Source of the DNA: Beroe forskalii
Lineage: Eukaryota > Ctenophora > Nuda > Beroida > Beroidae
Direction of reading: 5' to 3'
Assembly: GCA_011033025.1 (NCBI GenBank)
Contig: WFMF01000004.1
Span: 930,001 to 994,000, forward strand
Length of the DNA: 64,000 nucleotides
The position numbers and the translations under genes were made by a program. Below, one piece after another: positions 23,201 to 32,298 of this stretch (positions within the stretch are counted from its first letter, which is position 1; each line of letters opens with the position of its first letter). Below the pieces are notes generated by a model that did not search any database, was not told the origin of the DNA, and worked only from the letters and a program-made list of their open reading frames with translations.

Positions 23201-24830
23201 GATTGGTGTGAATTTGGATAAAGTTGACTGGGTTCTAGTTGAATCGCCTCCTAAAAGCTCAGAAGAAGCTGAAGAATTTGCTGTTAACATCGCTAATGAA
23301 GTATATGTACTCAGTTTTGATGAAGAAAAATCCGAAAAATACACTATTGCAAAGAACAGCGAGATAGAAAACTGGCCCAAATTTGATGTTTTTACAGAAG
23401 TCCAAAGAAATTCTTACCCTAATCTCGATGTTCTGTCATGCAGGTGGGTAACTAGTGAGAAGCCAACGGACAATGGGATCACTTACAAAGCAAGATTGGT
23501 TGTAAGGGGGTTTGAAGAAACCAATTCCCCTCTGTCTGACTCACCCACAGCATGTAAAAGTGTCCTGAGGTTCTTCATCTCAATTACTAACTCCCTTGGT
23601 TTTTCTCTCCAAGCCCTTGATGTTAGAACTGCATTCCTTCAGTCTGACAAAATTGACAGAGACGTCCTCATAAAGCCTCCTAAGGAATTTCGAACCAACA
23701 AAGAAACTGTTTGGAAACTGAATAAACCTGTATACGGACTTAATGATGCTGCTCGATGTTGGTTTATGACTGTCAAGAAAAAGCTTATTGAATTTGGATG
23801 CAAACCATTGAAGCTTGATAATTCAGTTTATGTATACCACAAAGATGGAAAAATCTCTGGCTTTATAGTTATTCATGTAGATGACTTCTTGGTGGCTGGT
23901 GACAAAGATTTTCAGAAAGATATTCTCAGAAAACTGGAAGATGCATTCCTGATAGGCAGTAGAAAGGAAAGAGAATTCAAATACATTGGATGGAAAGTTG
24001 CTCAAAACCCTGGCAAAATCTCCATTGATCAATTGGATTATCAACAAATGATTAAGGCAATAGCTCTTAGTCCAGAAAGGAAGGAGCAAAAGGAATATGA
24101 AGCTAGTGACCAGGAAAAGAAAATGTTCCAAGAATTGCTGGGGAAGCTCCAGTGGATATCATCTCAAAGTAGACCTGATGTGCGGTTTGGTGTCCTTGAA
24201 TGTAGTGTAAGAGCTAGCAAGCCTACTGTGAAAGACATCATATCTATAAACAGAGTAGTGAAACGGCTACAGAAACAATCTCTTAAATTATGCTATCCAA
24301 ACTTTCATGCAGATTTATCATCCATCAAAATATATGGATTTGCAGATGCTGCACTCAGTAATCTACCTGATAAAATATCGAGCACACATGGTCACATAAT
24401 ATTCATTGTTAATGAAAATCAAGCTTCACCACTAGCATGGTGTAGCAAGAAGATTAAAAGGGTGGTCAAGCAAATACTGAATGGGGAATGCATTGCTGCA
24501 TGTGCATGTATTGATGAGGCGATGCTCCTCAAAGAAACAATTGTTGAAGCATTGAATTTGAATCAAACAAAGGCTGACCATATCCCAATCTTCATATTTA
24601 CTGACAGTAAATCCCTGTATGACAATGTTCATTCTACTAATCAATCATGTGACTTGAAGTTGAGAAGAGAGGTTCAATCAATTCGTCAACATATTGAACT
24701 GAAAGAAATTGAAGACCTCATATGGATCCCAAGTAATTTGCAGCTTGCAGACTGCCTTACAAAATCAACAGCTTCGCCAGATGCACTCATGGCAGTTTTG
24801 TCTACTGGGGTCATGAATGTACTAAAATAG
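20259..24830 (+). CDS. Copia Gag-Pol polyprotein
   Basis: The frame encodes 1523 residues from the first ATG (MDTKSTTKALRFDG). The frame is open further upstream into the LTR but has no ATG there. Domain order is gag (1-240), the CCHC knuckle CYGCGQFGHWIKDC (about 242), aspartic protease with LDSGASQ (about 349), integrase HHCC finger (HRRFAHAS to CDFCQ, about 500-545), and a DDE core with MDLKG, SDNGGEF and SNGICERH (about 563-655). Then come RT with LDVRTAFLQSDK, YGLNDAARCW and HVDDFLVAGD (about 1130-1210), and RNase H with FADAALSN and FTDSKSL (about 1360-1450). The integrase-before-RT order is diagnostic of Copia. HVDD replaces the usual YVDD. No stop or frameshift is seen, so the protein could be made. 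Confidence 0.95.
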   Translation: MDTKSTTKALRFDGSNYREWRKVVDIWKQATTVTADKQGPYLILQMSGKALSVAVDLNDVSIDNLLAKLEEVFGDTNTLLTKYEEFEEMKRSPDQPMREFIHHFEMRVAELKTLKLDIPPLILAVKLVKSAGLSANDEKIVRLASGKEMEFEKAKTALLSLSDNLIGCSKDSSLMKVKQEAGEDITFFAEKYGHGSNELACFDESPENVLYNQFNKKGKYPDKASARPGNQGRYYSHTQNRECYGCGQFGHWIKDCDFVKRQVGDMNHPRQSGQKFRRPTSYNPQEGRYNNQNPKRAYMSSHVSPPLQESYFCSQEDGFDEEKPIFFQSNVGNEPEDILLVGETVNKAILDSGASQTVCGSEWYESYLDGLKDSEREEILEYPSSTIFKFGVGKLEASKRVVIPVTVCGHSIRLSVHVVNTDIPLLLSKNTMKNMGMRIDFEADQLLIGDNSYDLKNTSSGHYTVSLKHPSDEKMENFDKEAERIFMACSNDNKKKALKLHRRFAHASSAKIIKLLRNAKMSSSEMESELSKIEENCDFCQKHKKCSPRPKVGLPLTDHFNGMVAMDLKGINGCLVLHCIDCLTRFSAASVVESKEPEEIIEKFFSIWIAIFGPCEKLFSDNGGEFVNKKMAALCEAFNITHQTTASESPFSNGICERHNALIGEMTCKVMEESKCNINIALMWAVHAKNSLINVHGFSPYQLVFGMNPCLPGNSVNKLPAMSSSTCSKIVADHLNGLHLARKAFMEAENSDRIKRALSGNVYTGTSQKFCVGDKVYYRRLHSKGWHGPGTVLAQEGSQVLIKSGGRSLIKVHPCKIILKKNADPQLNIPDSNLLSSNNAKENYSNERPDTELTSSSDEEEQENSGMQPLHVEYPSLVSAEVLEDSNRSENSSTENVPTETHEQDQYIEGRSSRQNDYPSVEDATTSLSCDATAKAVKVGDKVCFREIDKDWNSGTIISRGGKAKGVNKNCWNISLPNNTQIGVNLDKVDWVLVESPPKSSEEAEEFAVNIANEVYVLSFDEEKSEKYTIAKNSEIENWPKFDVFTEVQRNSYPNLDVLSCRWVTSEKPTDNGITYKARLVVRGFEETNSPLSDSPTACKSVLRFFISITNSLGFSLQALDVRTAFLQSDKIDRDVLIKPPKEFRTNKETVWKLNKPVYGLNDAARCWFMTVKKKLIEFGCKPLKLDNSVYVYHKDGKISGFIVIHVDDFLVAGDKDFQKDILRKLEDAFLIGSRKEREFKYIGWKVAQNPGKISIDQLDYQQMIKAIALSPERKEQKEYEASDQEKKMFQELLGKLQWISSQSRPDVRFGVLECSVRASKPTVKDIISINRVVKRLQKQSLKLCYPNFHADLSSIKIYGFADAALSNLPDKISSTHGHIIFIVNENQASPLAWCSKKIKRVVKQILNGECIAACACIDEAMLLKETIVEALNLNQTKADHIPIFIFTDSKSLYDNVHSTNQSCDLKLRREVQSIRQHIELKEIEDLIWIPSNLQLADCLTKSTASPDALMAVLSTGVMNVLK

Positions 24831-25608
24831 TATGGCATTCCAATCTTCTCATTGATGGAAACCTGTTCATTTTGGTCTGTGCAAGAAGTTGTTTCGGAAA
24901 ATAAACTGATCAGTTGTTTTATTTAATAAAACTTGGACTAGAGGATTAATTTAGAATTGTATTGAAGTATTGAGGATTGAGGATTATGATTATGAGGAGA
25001 TCATCAGTGAGGTGTGCTGTATGAAATTTGTTGAGGTGTTAACTCTTTTGCGAGGTGTGAGAGCGCAAATAATTTTACCAGCTGTGTTATGTATGAACTG
25101 ATGTTTGAGAAACAACTTTTGTCTAATGATCTAATGACTTTCTAGTCGTTTGCTCTTTGAGAAGGAATTTTTAACTCTTTTGTCACATTTCAAAATCTGT
25201 AATCTATACCTCTTTAAAACCTTTTAAATCGTATTTATAATTTATATTTTGAACTCAATGATCATGATTTTTATTATTAATTGAGCTTATTTGTGGGGAA
25301 ATTTACTACATTGTTTTTTTTGTTAAAGGTTTTTAAATTTAAATTTAATTTACTGGTTAATATTTCTTTAGGTGGGAAGTTTTTACCAATCACTAGGCCT
25401 CTGGGTGCTCTGACATGTTTCCATGTTTTCTTTCTTTTAAAGTTTTTATTTAGGTGGGAAATTGTTATTTACCAACTTTCAATATTTCCAGATAGTCATG
25501 TCGTGTTAACCCACCTATAGTTTACTTCTCTGGATTATCTATTTTGGATCCTCCTTTTCTAGTGGTTAGTTACTCTTATAGATACTTGAATATTGATCTT
25601 TGTGATTT
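24831..25608 (+). other. Copia 3' untranslated region
   Basis: About 780 bases lie between the pol stop and the 3' LTR. They are AT-rich, with two GGTGGGAA(A/G)TT(T/G)TTA-like repeats (about 25370 and 25452). There is no second ORF with an env-like or other recognisable domain and no clear polypurine tract. Confidence 0.6.
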
Positions 25609-25768
25609 TGATGTTAGTATATTATATTCCTATTTTATCTAGTGGATCAATTGCTTCTTGATATATTGAGACATGTCCTATTGGTAATTGATATATATTT
25701 TCAGATTGGTTATATTGGTTACCTGCATCGTTTTATTCTAACGTAGGCACCACTGTTTATAAATATCA
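25609..25768 (+). repeat. Copia 3' LTR
   Basis: 160 bases, TGATGTTAG...AAATATCA, four differences from the 5' LTR (2.5%). Confidence 0.88.
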
Positions 25769-27214
25769 ATGGAAGTGAAGTACTTATTAAATTCATTGGC
25801 AATAACCCTACGTTGGATCACACGTTCATTATTGATGAGAAACTGTGGTTTAATACTTTTCTTACATTTTCCACGAATTTCATTGATTACTTTCCAGGTT
25901 TTCTTAGGATCTCCAGATGCATCATTAATTTTACTATTATAGAATTTTCTCTTCATATTTTTTATTATGTGTTTCAAGTGGTAACGATATTCACTATAGA
26001 CTTTATAAAGCTTAATATCTCCTTCAGGTAATTCAGAGCTACATGATTTTTTCCATGCTTCATATAAGGCTTGTTTATTTTCAATTGAGTTTATTACACT
26101 GTCAGTGATCCATGGGTTATTAATAGCATTTCTAACTGTGCACTTTGGTATTGATAGTTTACAAGATTCATCAATTGCATTCGTGAAGGTTTCCAAAAAA
26201 CTGTCAAAGTCAGGGCAATCCATTTTTGATCCAATTAGTGCTTCATGCTTTGTTTTCAGGACTTCTAAAAGTTTTTCAGTGTTTGAATTTGAGAAGCTGT
26301 ATGTCTGGGTGAGTTTCTGTTTTTTATGCTCTTTTTCCTCAAAATTTAGGCTAGAAAGGGAAAAAATTGGAAGGTGACTTCCACCTTGGTCAGCAATAAC
26401 TCCTGAGTGAGAAACTGTAGAGATTTGGTTTGTGAAAATATTATCAATACAGGTTCCCTTACAACCACTACGTTGATGAGTTACAAGCGATATGGTTGGG
26501 TAGAGTCCTTCTGAAAAAAATAAGTTTTCAAAAGCCTCCATCTCAGATTTATTGCTGGCCTTTAGAAGGTTCATATTGAAGTCACCCATTATGTAGGTCA
26601 AGATATTTTTGGGTAAGGACTTAATCATTTTTTCAAATTCTAGAAGAAAGTCAGGAAAACTTGAGTTTGGTGGGCGATATACTACACCAGCGTTAATCAA
26701 CTTTTCCCCCTTGTTAATTTTAACGAAAATGGATTCAAGATTTGGAGATACATTAGATGCTTCCTCAAACTTAACGGCATTGAAAGAATCCCTCACGTAA
26801 AGAGCCACACCTGTACCAGTTGTTTTACCTGGGAGTTTTTCGCCATAATAGCTCTTGTATCCATTAAGCATATAAAGGTTCTCATGACATGGGTCTGTAT
26901 TTGTTTCAGCTAATCCAATCAGAGGGAACATTCCCTTAAAGCTTGCTATTTCTGCTGTGAGGGTGTTGAAATTTGTTTTGTTGCCATCAAGATTAAGGAA
27001 ATAGGTATTCATGTTAAATTGGTCTGTCATGAGTTCTAATAAACATTTGGAACTTATACTTTTGCATGATTCTAAAACAGTTGATGCATCTCTTAAGTCC
27101 CCTGTGTAATTGTTTTCAGACTCATCATATCCAGGGAAGTCTAATGCATCCAAATCATGAAATGGGTTATAACGTGCCTCAATTTTTGTTGAGCATTCTT
27201 GGCAAAACAATTTG
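25769..27214 (-). pseudogene. LINE endonuclease domain, truncated at both ends
   Basis: The minus-strand frame gives about 480 residues. Recognisable apurinic-type endonuclease motifs in order are GLAETNTDP, GTGVALYVRD, AGVVYRPPNSSFPDF, YIMGDFNMNLL, and TCIDNIFTN, then GGSHLPIFS. A helical linker follows (NPWITDSVINSIENKQALYE), and the frame stops at NEFNKYFTSI, where an RT domain should begin but the Copia LTR starts. Its 5' side is cut at the palindrome (27214/27215). In most relatives the last motif is S-D-H-x-P-I. Here GSH is seen, so the catalytic Asp may be lost. The frame is otherwise intact, so truncation is recent compared with the other LINEs here. It belongs to the endonuclease-bearing LINE group, clade unresolved. 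Confidence 0.85.
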
Positions 27215-27828
27215 CTGAAGCAATACACAAAACAGTGTTTGAGAATCCCATATCGAACTCAAATTTCTCTGTTAAGCCTTTGTGTATGGTACTTCAGGAC
27301 GAAACTTACGAACTGTGTAAAGCTCTTTTCGAGAGGTACCCGAAAGAGCAACCAAATACGGTGGTTGATATCACCCCTAGCTATCAAGCGAACGTTTCAT
27401 TTAATATTAAGAGATGTATGATTGATGGCAAATTGAGAGGTCTTATCAGTGGGCAGTCTGCGGCACATTGTTACGGGTGTGACTGGACTCTTGAGAACTA
27501 TTATATTGGGGAGTGACAGAAGGAAGTTTTTGGTGTTCATTATTTGATGTATGACGTTGGTGAACGGAGCGAAAAGTTGGAGAACGTATATTTTCGGCTT
27601 TTACGCAAGGGGTTGATTGGTTGCAGCGACGCTAAGAAGAGGATGAACTTTACCGAGCAACCAATCGCCCCTCTGGAGAGCATGACTGTTCTTCATTCCG
27701 TCATCAATTGTTGCAAACTGATGTTCAATACCCTGGTCGTAGCCGAGTGTTGCGACCTGAGCACCATCAAACCCTACAAGAACATGTCATCGGATAACGT
27801 CAAACTAAGAGACGATGGCATCGCATGA
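27215..27828 (+). pseudogene. RAG1-like transposase core, broken copy
   Basis: This is the same sequence as codons 92-294 of the minus-strand ORF at 34306-35190, with about ten base differences. One of them changes CGA to TGA at 27514-27516 (after YYIGE), so this copy is interrupted. It is also cut off at 27215, losing the part that holds the DGAG motif. KPLCMVLQDET and CYGCDW are kept. Most of the amino acid differences are non-synonymous (L/P, D/S, S/L, E/K, R/S), which suggests relaxed constraint on at least one copy. Confidence 0.6.
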
Positions 27829-28930
27829 CTTTAAATGAAATTTGATTTTATAAAGGAGCACTCAAAAATCTACTTAAGCATTGAATCCCGACGAGGGTCG
27901 TCAGACCCGAGTGGGAAGAAATACTGTTGTTTGGTCAGAGAATAGTAGGTCCCAGCTGTTTCCGGTCGGGGTATAATCCAGTTCCATGATCTCAGCTGTG
28001 ACCGTATACCTTCGATAATGAACTCGGCACGCCTCGTCCATTATCCAACTTACACAGTCTCGGCTGTCGCCTCGACCATGTAAGTTGCGGTATACGGTCA
28101 CCACTTCGACATGTAACCGCTTAGTATACACTTTAAATTTTCAACAGTTTATATAGTATTCGTGACGGGTACTCAACACTTTCTTCCCGGTTCACTTTCT
28201 GAGTTTTTAATATGAATGAATAGTTGCATCGTTTTTACGTTTTTAAATTCAGGTTTTAAAGGTGCTAAGCAAATAGCACACAAACAAAACCCTCAATCGC
28301 TATCTCATTACTTTTCAATAACTTCCCATCACTTTCTTGGCATTTTTGTCACAATTTGGCAATTTTTGTTTCAAAAGGGTCTTCCTAAATTGGCTTTAAA
28401 TCAAAGAAAGTAATTTGAATAGCAGTGACCGTATTACAAACGCGCGCGCCCAGCGCGCGAAATTCCATGTATGTATGTTTTTCGGATTTCATGACGGGTG
28501 TAAAAAGAACTGTCTCAGGTAAGGCAATGGCAGCTAAATTTGTTCCCTGAACTTCTCAAATAAGCCAATGACTACTGAAATCTCTTTCAGGGAAATCTGC
28601 TCGTGCTTCGGAACAGTTATGACGGACCAGCCGAAGTATCCATGCAGTGATCGGTGTAAGCAGCTCCAAGCTCGTCCCGTCGAAAGATTTTAATCTTTCA
28701 AATAATACAGTTGAAAGAGTAGATAGTGGTATGTCACAGCCCCCAAATATTTGTCGTTGTGACTTTTTGTTTGAAGCTAATAAGTGTGATCATGTCCCAG
28801 TCCAGGTTTACATTTTCGCGTTCATTTCATGTCAATTTCAGGGGTTTGAAGTCCCATTTCACAATTTCAGTACTACTAATAAGAGTCAAGCACCATATTT
28901 TGCAAATTGCAGGTTAAGAATGTTGGCTTT

Positions 28931-29604
28931 GTAGCACCATCCTGGTCGCAGCACCATTTGTAGCGCACCGCGATCAGGTATAACACATCCCAGGCTAATA
29001 AGTCCAATGCAGGAGGTCCCATGGTTCTCTAGAACACTAGAAGCCACTTCAAGTTTGCCCATTTTGTCTCTTCTTTCATTTCCGGAAGACACAATTAAAT
29101 TGGCAGAAATGGACAAATATAATGAAAGTTTGTTATAGAAACACAAACATCTCATGAATCACAGATCAGACTTTGCATCGTTCTTTGATCCTCCTCAAAA
29201 TACGTAGATCACAATCACATTCAATACCGATTCCCTGCCAAATCTCTAACTGAGTGAGTTGATGTAGGTAACTCAGTAAGTGTAACGTAGAAAAACACTG
29301 CTGACTCTCTCATAAACCACGAATATAAAACCCTCTCGATAACTCGATAATTATCTTATAATCTAATAAAGAGATCGAATTAGCCGTAACGAAATTGAAA
29401 CATGAATTCTAACAGTGCTCTGGTTGGTTGATCATCACTAAAAGGACCCGTGAAGTAAATTACTGTGGCTAATCCTAAATTTATTGGCCCGTGAACAAAT
29501 ACTTATTTAAAATCTTAGGGATTAAATGATGCTTCAAAGGAAAATCTTAGAATCACAGGAGTCTTGCCAAGAATGAAATATTCCTAGAAATCACCGACCC
29601 TACA
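28931..29604. mobile_element. Solo-LTR-like insertion, 674 bp
   Basis: The sequence starts TGTAGCACC and ends CCCTACA, and is flanked on both sides by GCTT. The other palindrome arm has the uninterrupted site GTTGGCTTACATATG (reverse complement of about 32502-32516). This gives a clean filled and empty pair with a 4-base target duplication. A TATAAAA (29326) and an AATAAAG (29365) sit in LTR-like positions. TG...CA ends plus a short duplication fit a solo LTR of a Gypsy/BEL-type element. A short-TIR DNA element is the alternative. Confidence 0.75.
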
Positions 29605-29805
29605 GCTTACATATGTATTTTAAAGGTTTTTATTCACTTTTGAGACTTGAGTTCGGTTAACATCCGTTATGATTTAAAATATAATAATTGCCCGCTTTTG
29701 TGTATAACTGCGTTCGTGTTAAAACAGCAAATTATTGGGCGTTTTCTTTACGATTTGCTGTGGCTGTAACTTTTATATCCCAGTTCATCCGTCTATCAGA
29801 CTTTC

Positions 29806-31023
29806 ACCCCTTCCCTTCCTCCCTTCCCTTCCTCCCTTCCCTTCCTCCCTTCCCTTCCTCCCTTCCCTTCCTCCCTTCCCTTCCTCCCTTCCCTTCCTCC
29901 CTTCCCTTCCTCCCTTCCCTTCCTCCCTTCCCTTCCTCCTTCCTTCCCCTTCCTCCTTCCTTCCTCCTTCCCTTCCTCCCTTCCCTTCCTTCCTCCTTCC
30001 TTCCTCCCTTCCTTCCTCCTTCCCTTCCTCCTTCCCTTCCTCCCTTCCTTCCTCCTTCCCTTCCTCCCTTCCCTTCCTCCCTTCCCTTCCTCCCTTCCCT
30101 TCCTCCCTTCCCTTCCTCCCTTCCCTTCCTCCCTTCCCTTCCTCCCTTCCTTCCTCCTTCCTTCCTCCTTCCTTCCTCCCTTCCCTTCCTCCCTTCCCTT
30201 CCTCCTTCCCTTCCTCCCTTCCCTTCCTCCCTTCCCTTCCTCCTTCCTTCCTCCTTCCCTTCCTCCTTCCTTCCTCCTTCCTTCCTCCTTCCCTTCCTCC
30301 TTCCTTCCTCCTTCCCTTCCTTCTTCCCTTCCCCTTCCTTCCTCCTTCCTTCCTCCTTCCTTCCTCCTTCCTTCCTCCCTTCCCTTCCTCCCTTCCCTTC
30401 CTCCCTTTCCTTCCTCCCTTCCCTTCCTCCCTTCCCTTCCTCCCTTCCCTTCCTCCCTTTCCTTCCTCCCTTCCCTTCCTCCCTTCCCTTCCTCCCTTCC
30501 CTTCCTCCCTTCCCTTCCTCCCTTCCTTCCTCCTTCCTTCCCTTCCTCCCTTCCCTTCCTCCTTCCCTTCCTCCTTCCTTCCTCCCTTCCCTTCCTCCCT
30601 TCCCTTCCTCCCTTCCCTTCCTCCCTTCCCTTCCTCCCTTCCCTTCCTCCTTCCCTTCCTTCCTCCCTTCCTTCCTCCCTTCCTTCCTCCTTCCCTTCCT
30701 CCCTTCCCTTCCTCCCTTCCCTTCCTCCTTCCCTTCCTCCCTTCCTTCCTCCCCTTCCCTTCCTCCCTTCCCTTCCTCCTTCCCTTCCTCCCTTCCTTCC
30801 TCCCTTCCTTCCTCCCTTCCCTTCCTCCCTTCCCTTCCTCCCTTCCCTTCCTCCCTTCCTTCCCTTCCTCCCTTCCCTTCCTCCCTTCCCTTCCTCCCTT
30901 CCCTTCCTCCCTTCCCTTCCTCCCTTCCTTCCTCCTTCCCTTCCTCCCTTCCCTTCCTCCCTTCCCTTCCTCCCTTCCCTTCCTCCCTTCCCTTCCTCCC
31001 TTCCCTTCCCTTCCTCCCTTCCC
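29806..31023. repeat. Pyrimidine-only CCTT-type array, 1.2 kb
   Basis: The basic unit is 13 bases (CCTCCCTTCCCTT), mixed with shorter CCTTCCTT variants. Every base on the plus strand from about 29806 to 31023 is C or T. All frames are open on both strands, giving artefactual Pro/Ser/Phe or Gly/Arg/Lys/Glu proteins. Confidence 0.97.
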
Positions 31024-31790
31024 TGGCAGTCTTGAACTATTCCGACACGACCGGCTGGCCGGCCGGCTAGTCAATCAGCCGGTCGGCTAGCCTCCCGGCT
31101 TGCCAGTTAGCCGGCGGCTAGCCAACCGGCCAGCCGGCCGGCTAGCCGGTTAGCCGGCCGGCTGGCCGGCCGGCTGATTGACTAGCCGGCCGGCTAGCCG
31201 ACCGGCCAGCCGGCCGGCTAACCGGCTAGCCGATGAGCCAACCGGCTAGCCGACCGGCCAGCCGGTTAGCCGGCCGGCTAACCCCTACTCCAACACCCCT
31301 TTGCCTTCCTTCTCCAAACCTTCGTTTGCCTTCCTTCACTGGCGAAATATCCGAAATCAGCGTATCCAAATTTTCAGGAATGCCTCTCAATCGGTATAAG
31401 TGGGTTAACGTATTCTCGCGGTATACCGTATCTCGCGTCATGTAATGCCTTATCAAGATGAGAACATCGCTCTGATCCTGCTTGGGATCGCATTCACTCG
31501 TGTCTTACGTGAAGATGCCTCATCATGATCTGAACCGAATAGTAGCCAACTGAACGTGTGCAAGTTCATATCCCATTGCATCTCGTTAAGGATCCCATAT
31601 CTCGCCATATGAATGGTCTCATCACATCACCTCGTGATCACCACCCTCACTGTATAAAATAACGGCGGAGGTTCTGTTTATCCAGTTTCTCTATGACAAG
31701 ACCACATCAAAGACGAACACAGTTCCAGAAAAGATGATGAATCTACCACCTCTTCCAATTGCCCTCAGATGTTGTAGTATATCAAGGAAA
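31024..31790. other. Palindrome centre with GGCCGG/GCTAGC core
   Basis: 31047-31285 is a run of GCCGGCCGGCTAGCC-type words. These are themselves palindromic, so the whole core can fold on itself in many registers. 31286-31790 is not repeated in the arms and contains no convincing ORF. A TGTATAAAATAAC box at about 31650 could be a TATA element. Confidence 0.8.
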
Positions 31791-32298
31791 TAAAGGAAGG
31801 AAGGAGGAAGGAAGGAGGAAGGGAAGGAGAAGGGAAGGGGAGGAAGGGAAGGAGGAAGGAAGGAGGAAGGGAAGGGAGGAAGGGAAGGGAGGAAGGAAGG
31901 AGAATGAAGGAGAAGGAAGGAAGGAAGGAAGGAGGAAGGAAGGGAGGAAGGAAGGAGGAAGGAAGGAGGAAGGAAGGAGGAAGGAAGGAGGAAGGAAGGA
32001 GGAAGGAAGGAGGAAGGAAAGGAGGAAGGAAGGGAGGAAGGAAGGAGGAAGGAAGGAGGAAGGGAAGGGAGGAAGGGAAGGAGGAAGGAAGGAGGAAGGA
32101 AGGAGGAAGGGAAGGAGAAGGAAGGGAGGAAGGAAGGAGGAAGGAAGGAGGAAGGAAGGAGGAAGGAAGAGAGAAGGAAGGAAGGAAGGAGGAAGGGAAG
32201 GAGGAAGGAAGGGAGGAAGGAAGGGAGGAAGGAAGGGAGAGGAAGGAGGAAGGGAGGAAGGAAGGGAGGAAGGAAGGGAGGAAGGAAGGAGGAAGGGA
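31791..32298. repeat. Purine-only AAGG-type array, 0.5 kb
   Basis: This tract is the complement class of the 29806-31023 array: GGAAGGAA(G) units, with G and A almost exclusively. It is less than half as long, so the two arrays have expanded or shrunk independently. Confidence 0.96.

Larger units (their letters stand above)
20091..25768 (+). mobile_element. Copia (Ty1-type) LTR retrotransposon, apparently full length
   Basis: Two 160-base LTRs flank one intact polyprotein frame. Both LTRs start TGATGTT and end AAATATCA, giving 4-base TGAT/ATCA inverted ends. They differ at four sites. No target-site duplication is seen: the left flank is AATCT and the right flank ATGGA. Left and right neighbours are halves of two unrelated elements, so the two ends may not descend from one insertion. 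An obvious polypurine tract before the 3' LTR is missing. Confidence 0.92.
27215..29810. repeat. Left arm of giant palindrome
   Basis: 27215-29810 is the reverse complement of 32299-34919, except for a few percent point changes and three large indels. The match starts at CTGAAGCAATACAC (27215) and ends at CTTTCACCCC (29810), where the pyrimidine array begins. This arm alone has a 92-base segment at about 27989-28080 bounded by CCATG repeats, and a 674-base insertion at 28931-29604. Contents: a RAG1-like fragment, then non-coding DNA. Confidence 0.93.
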
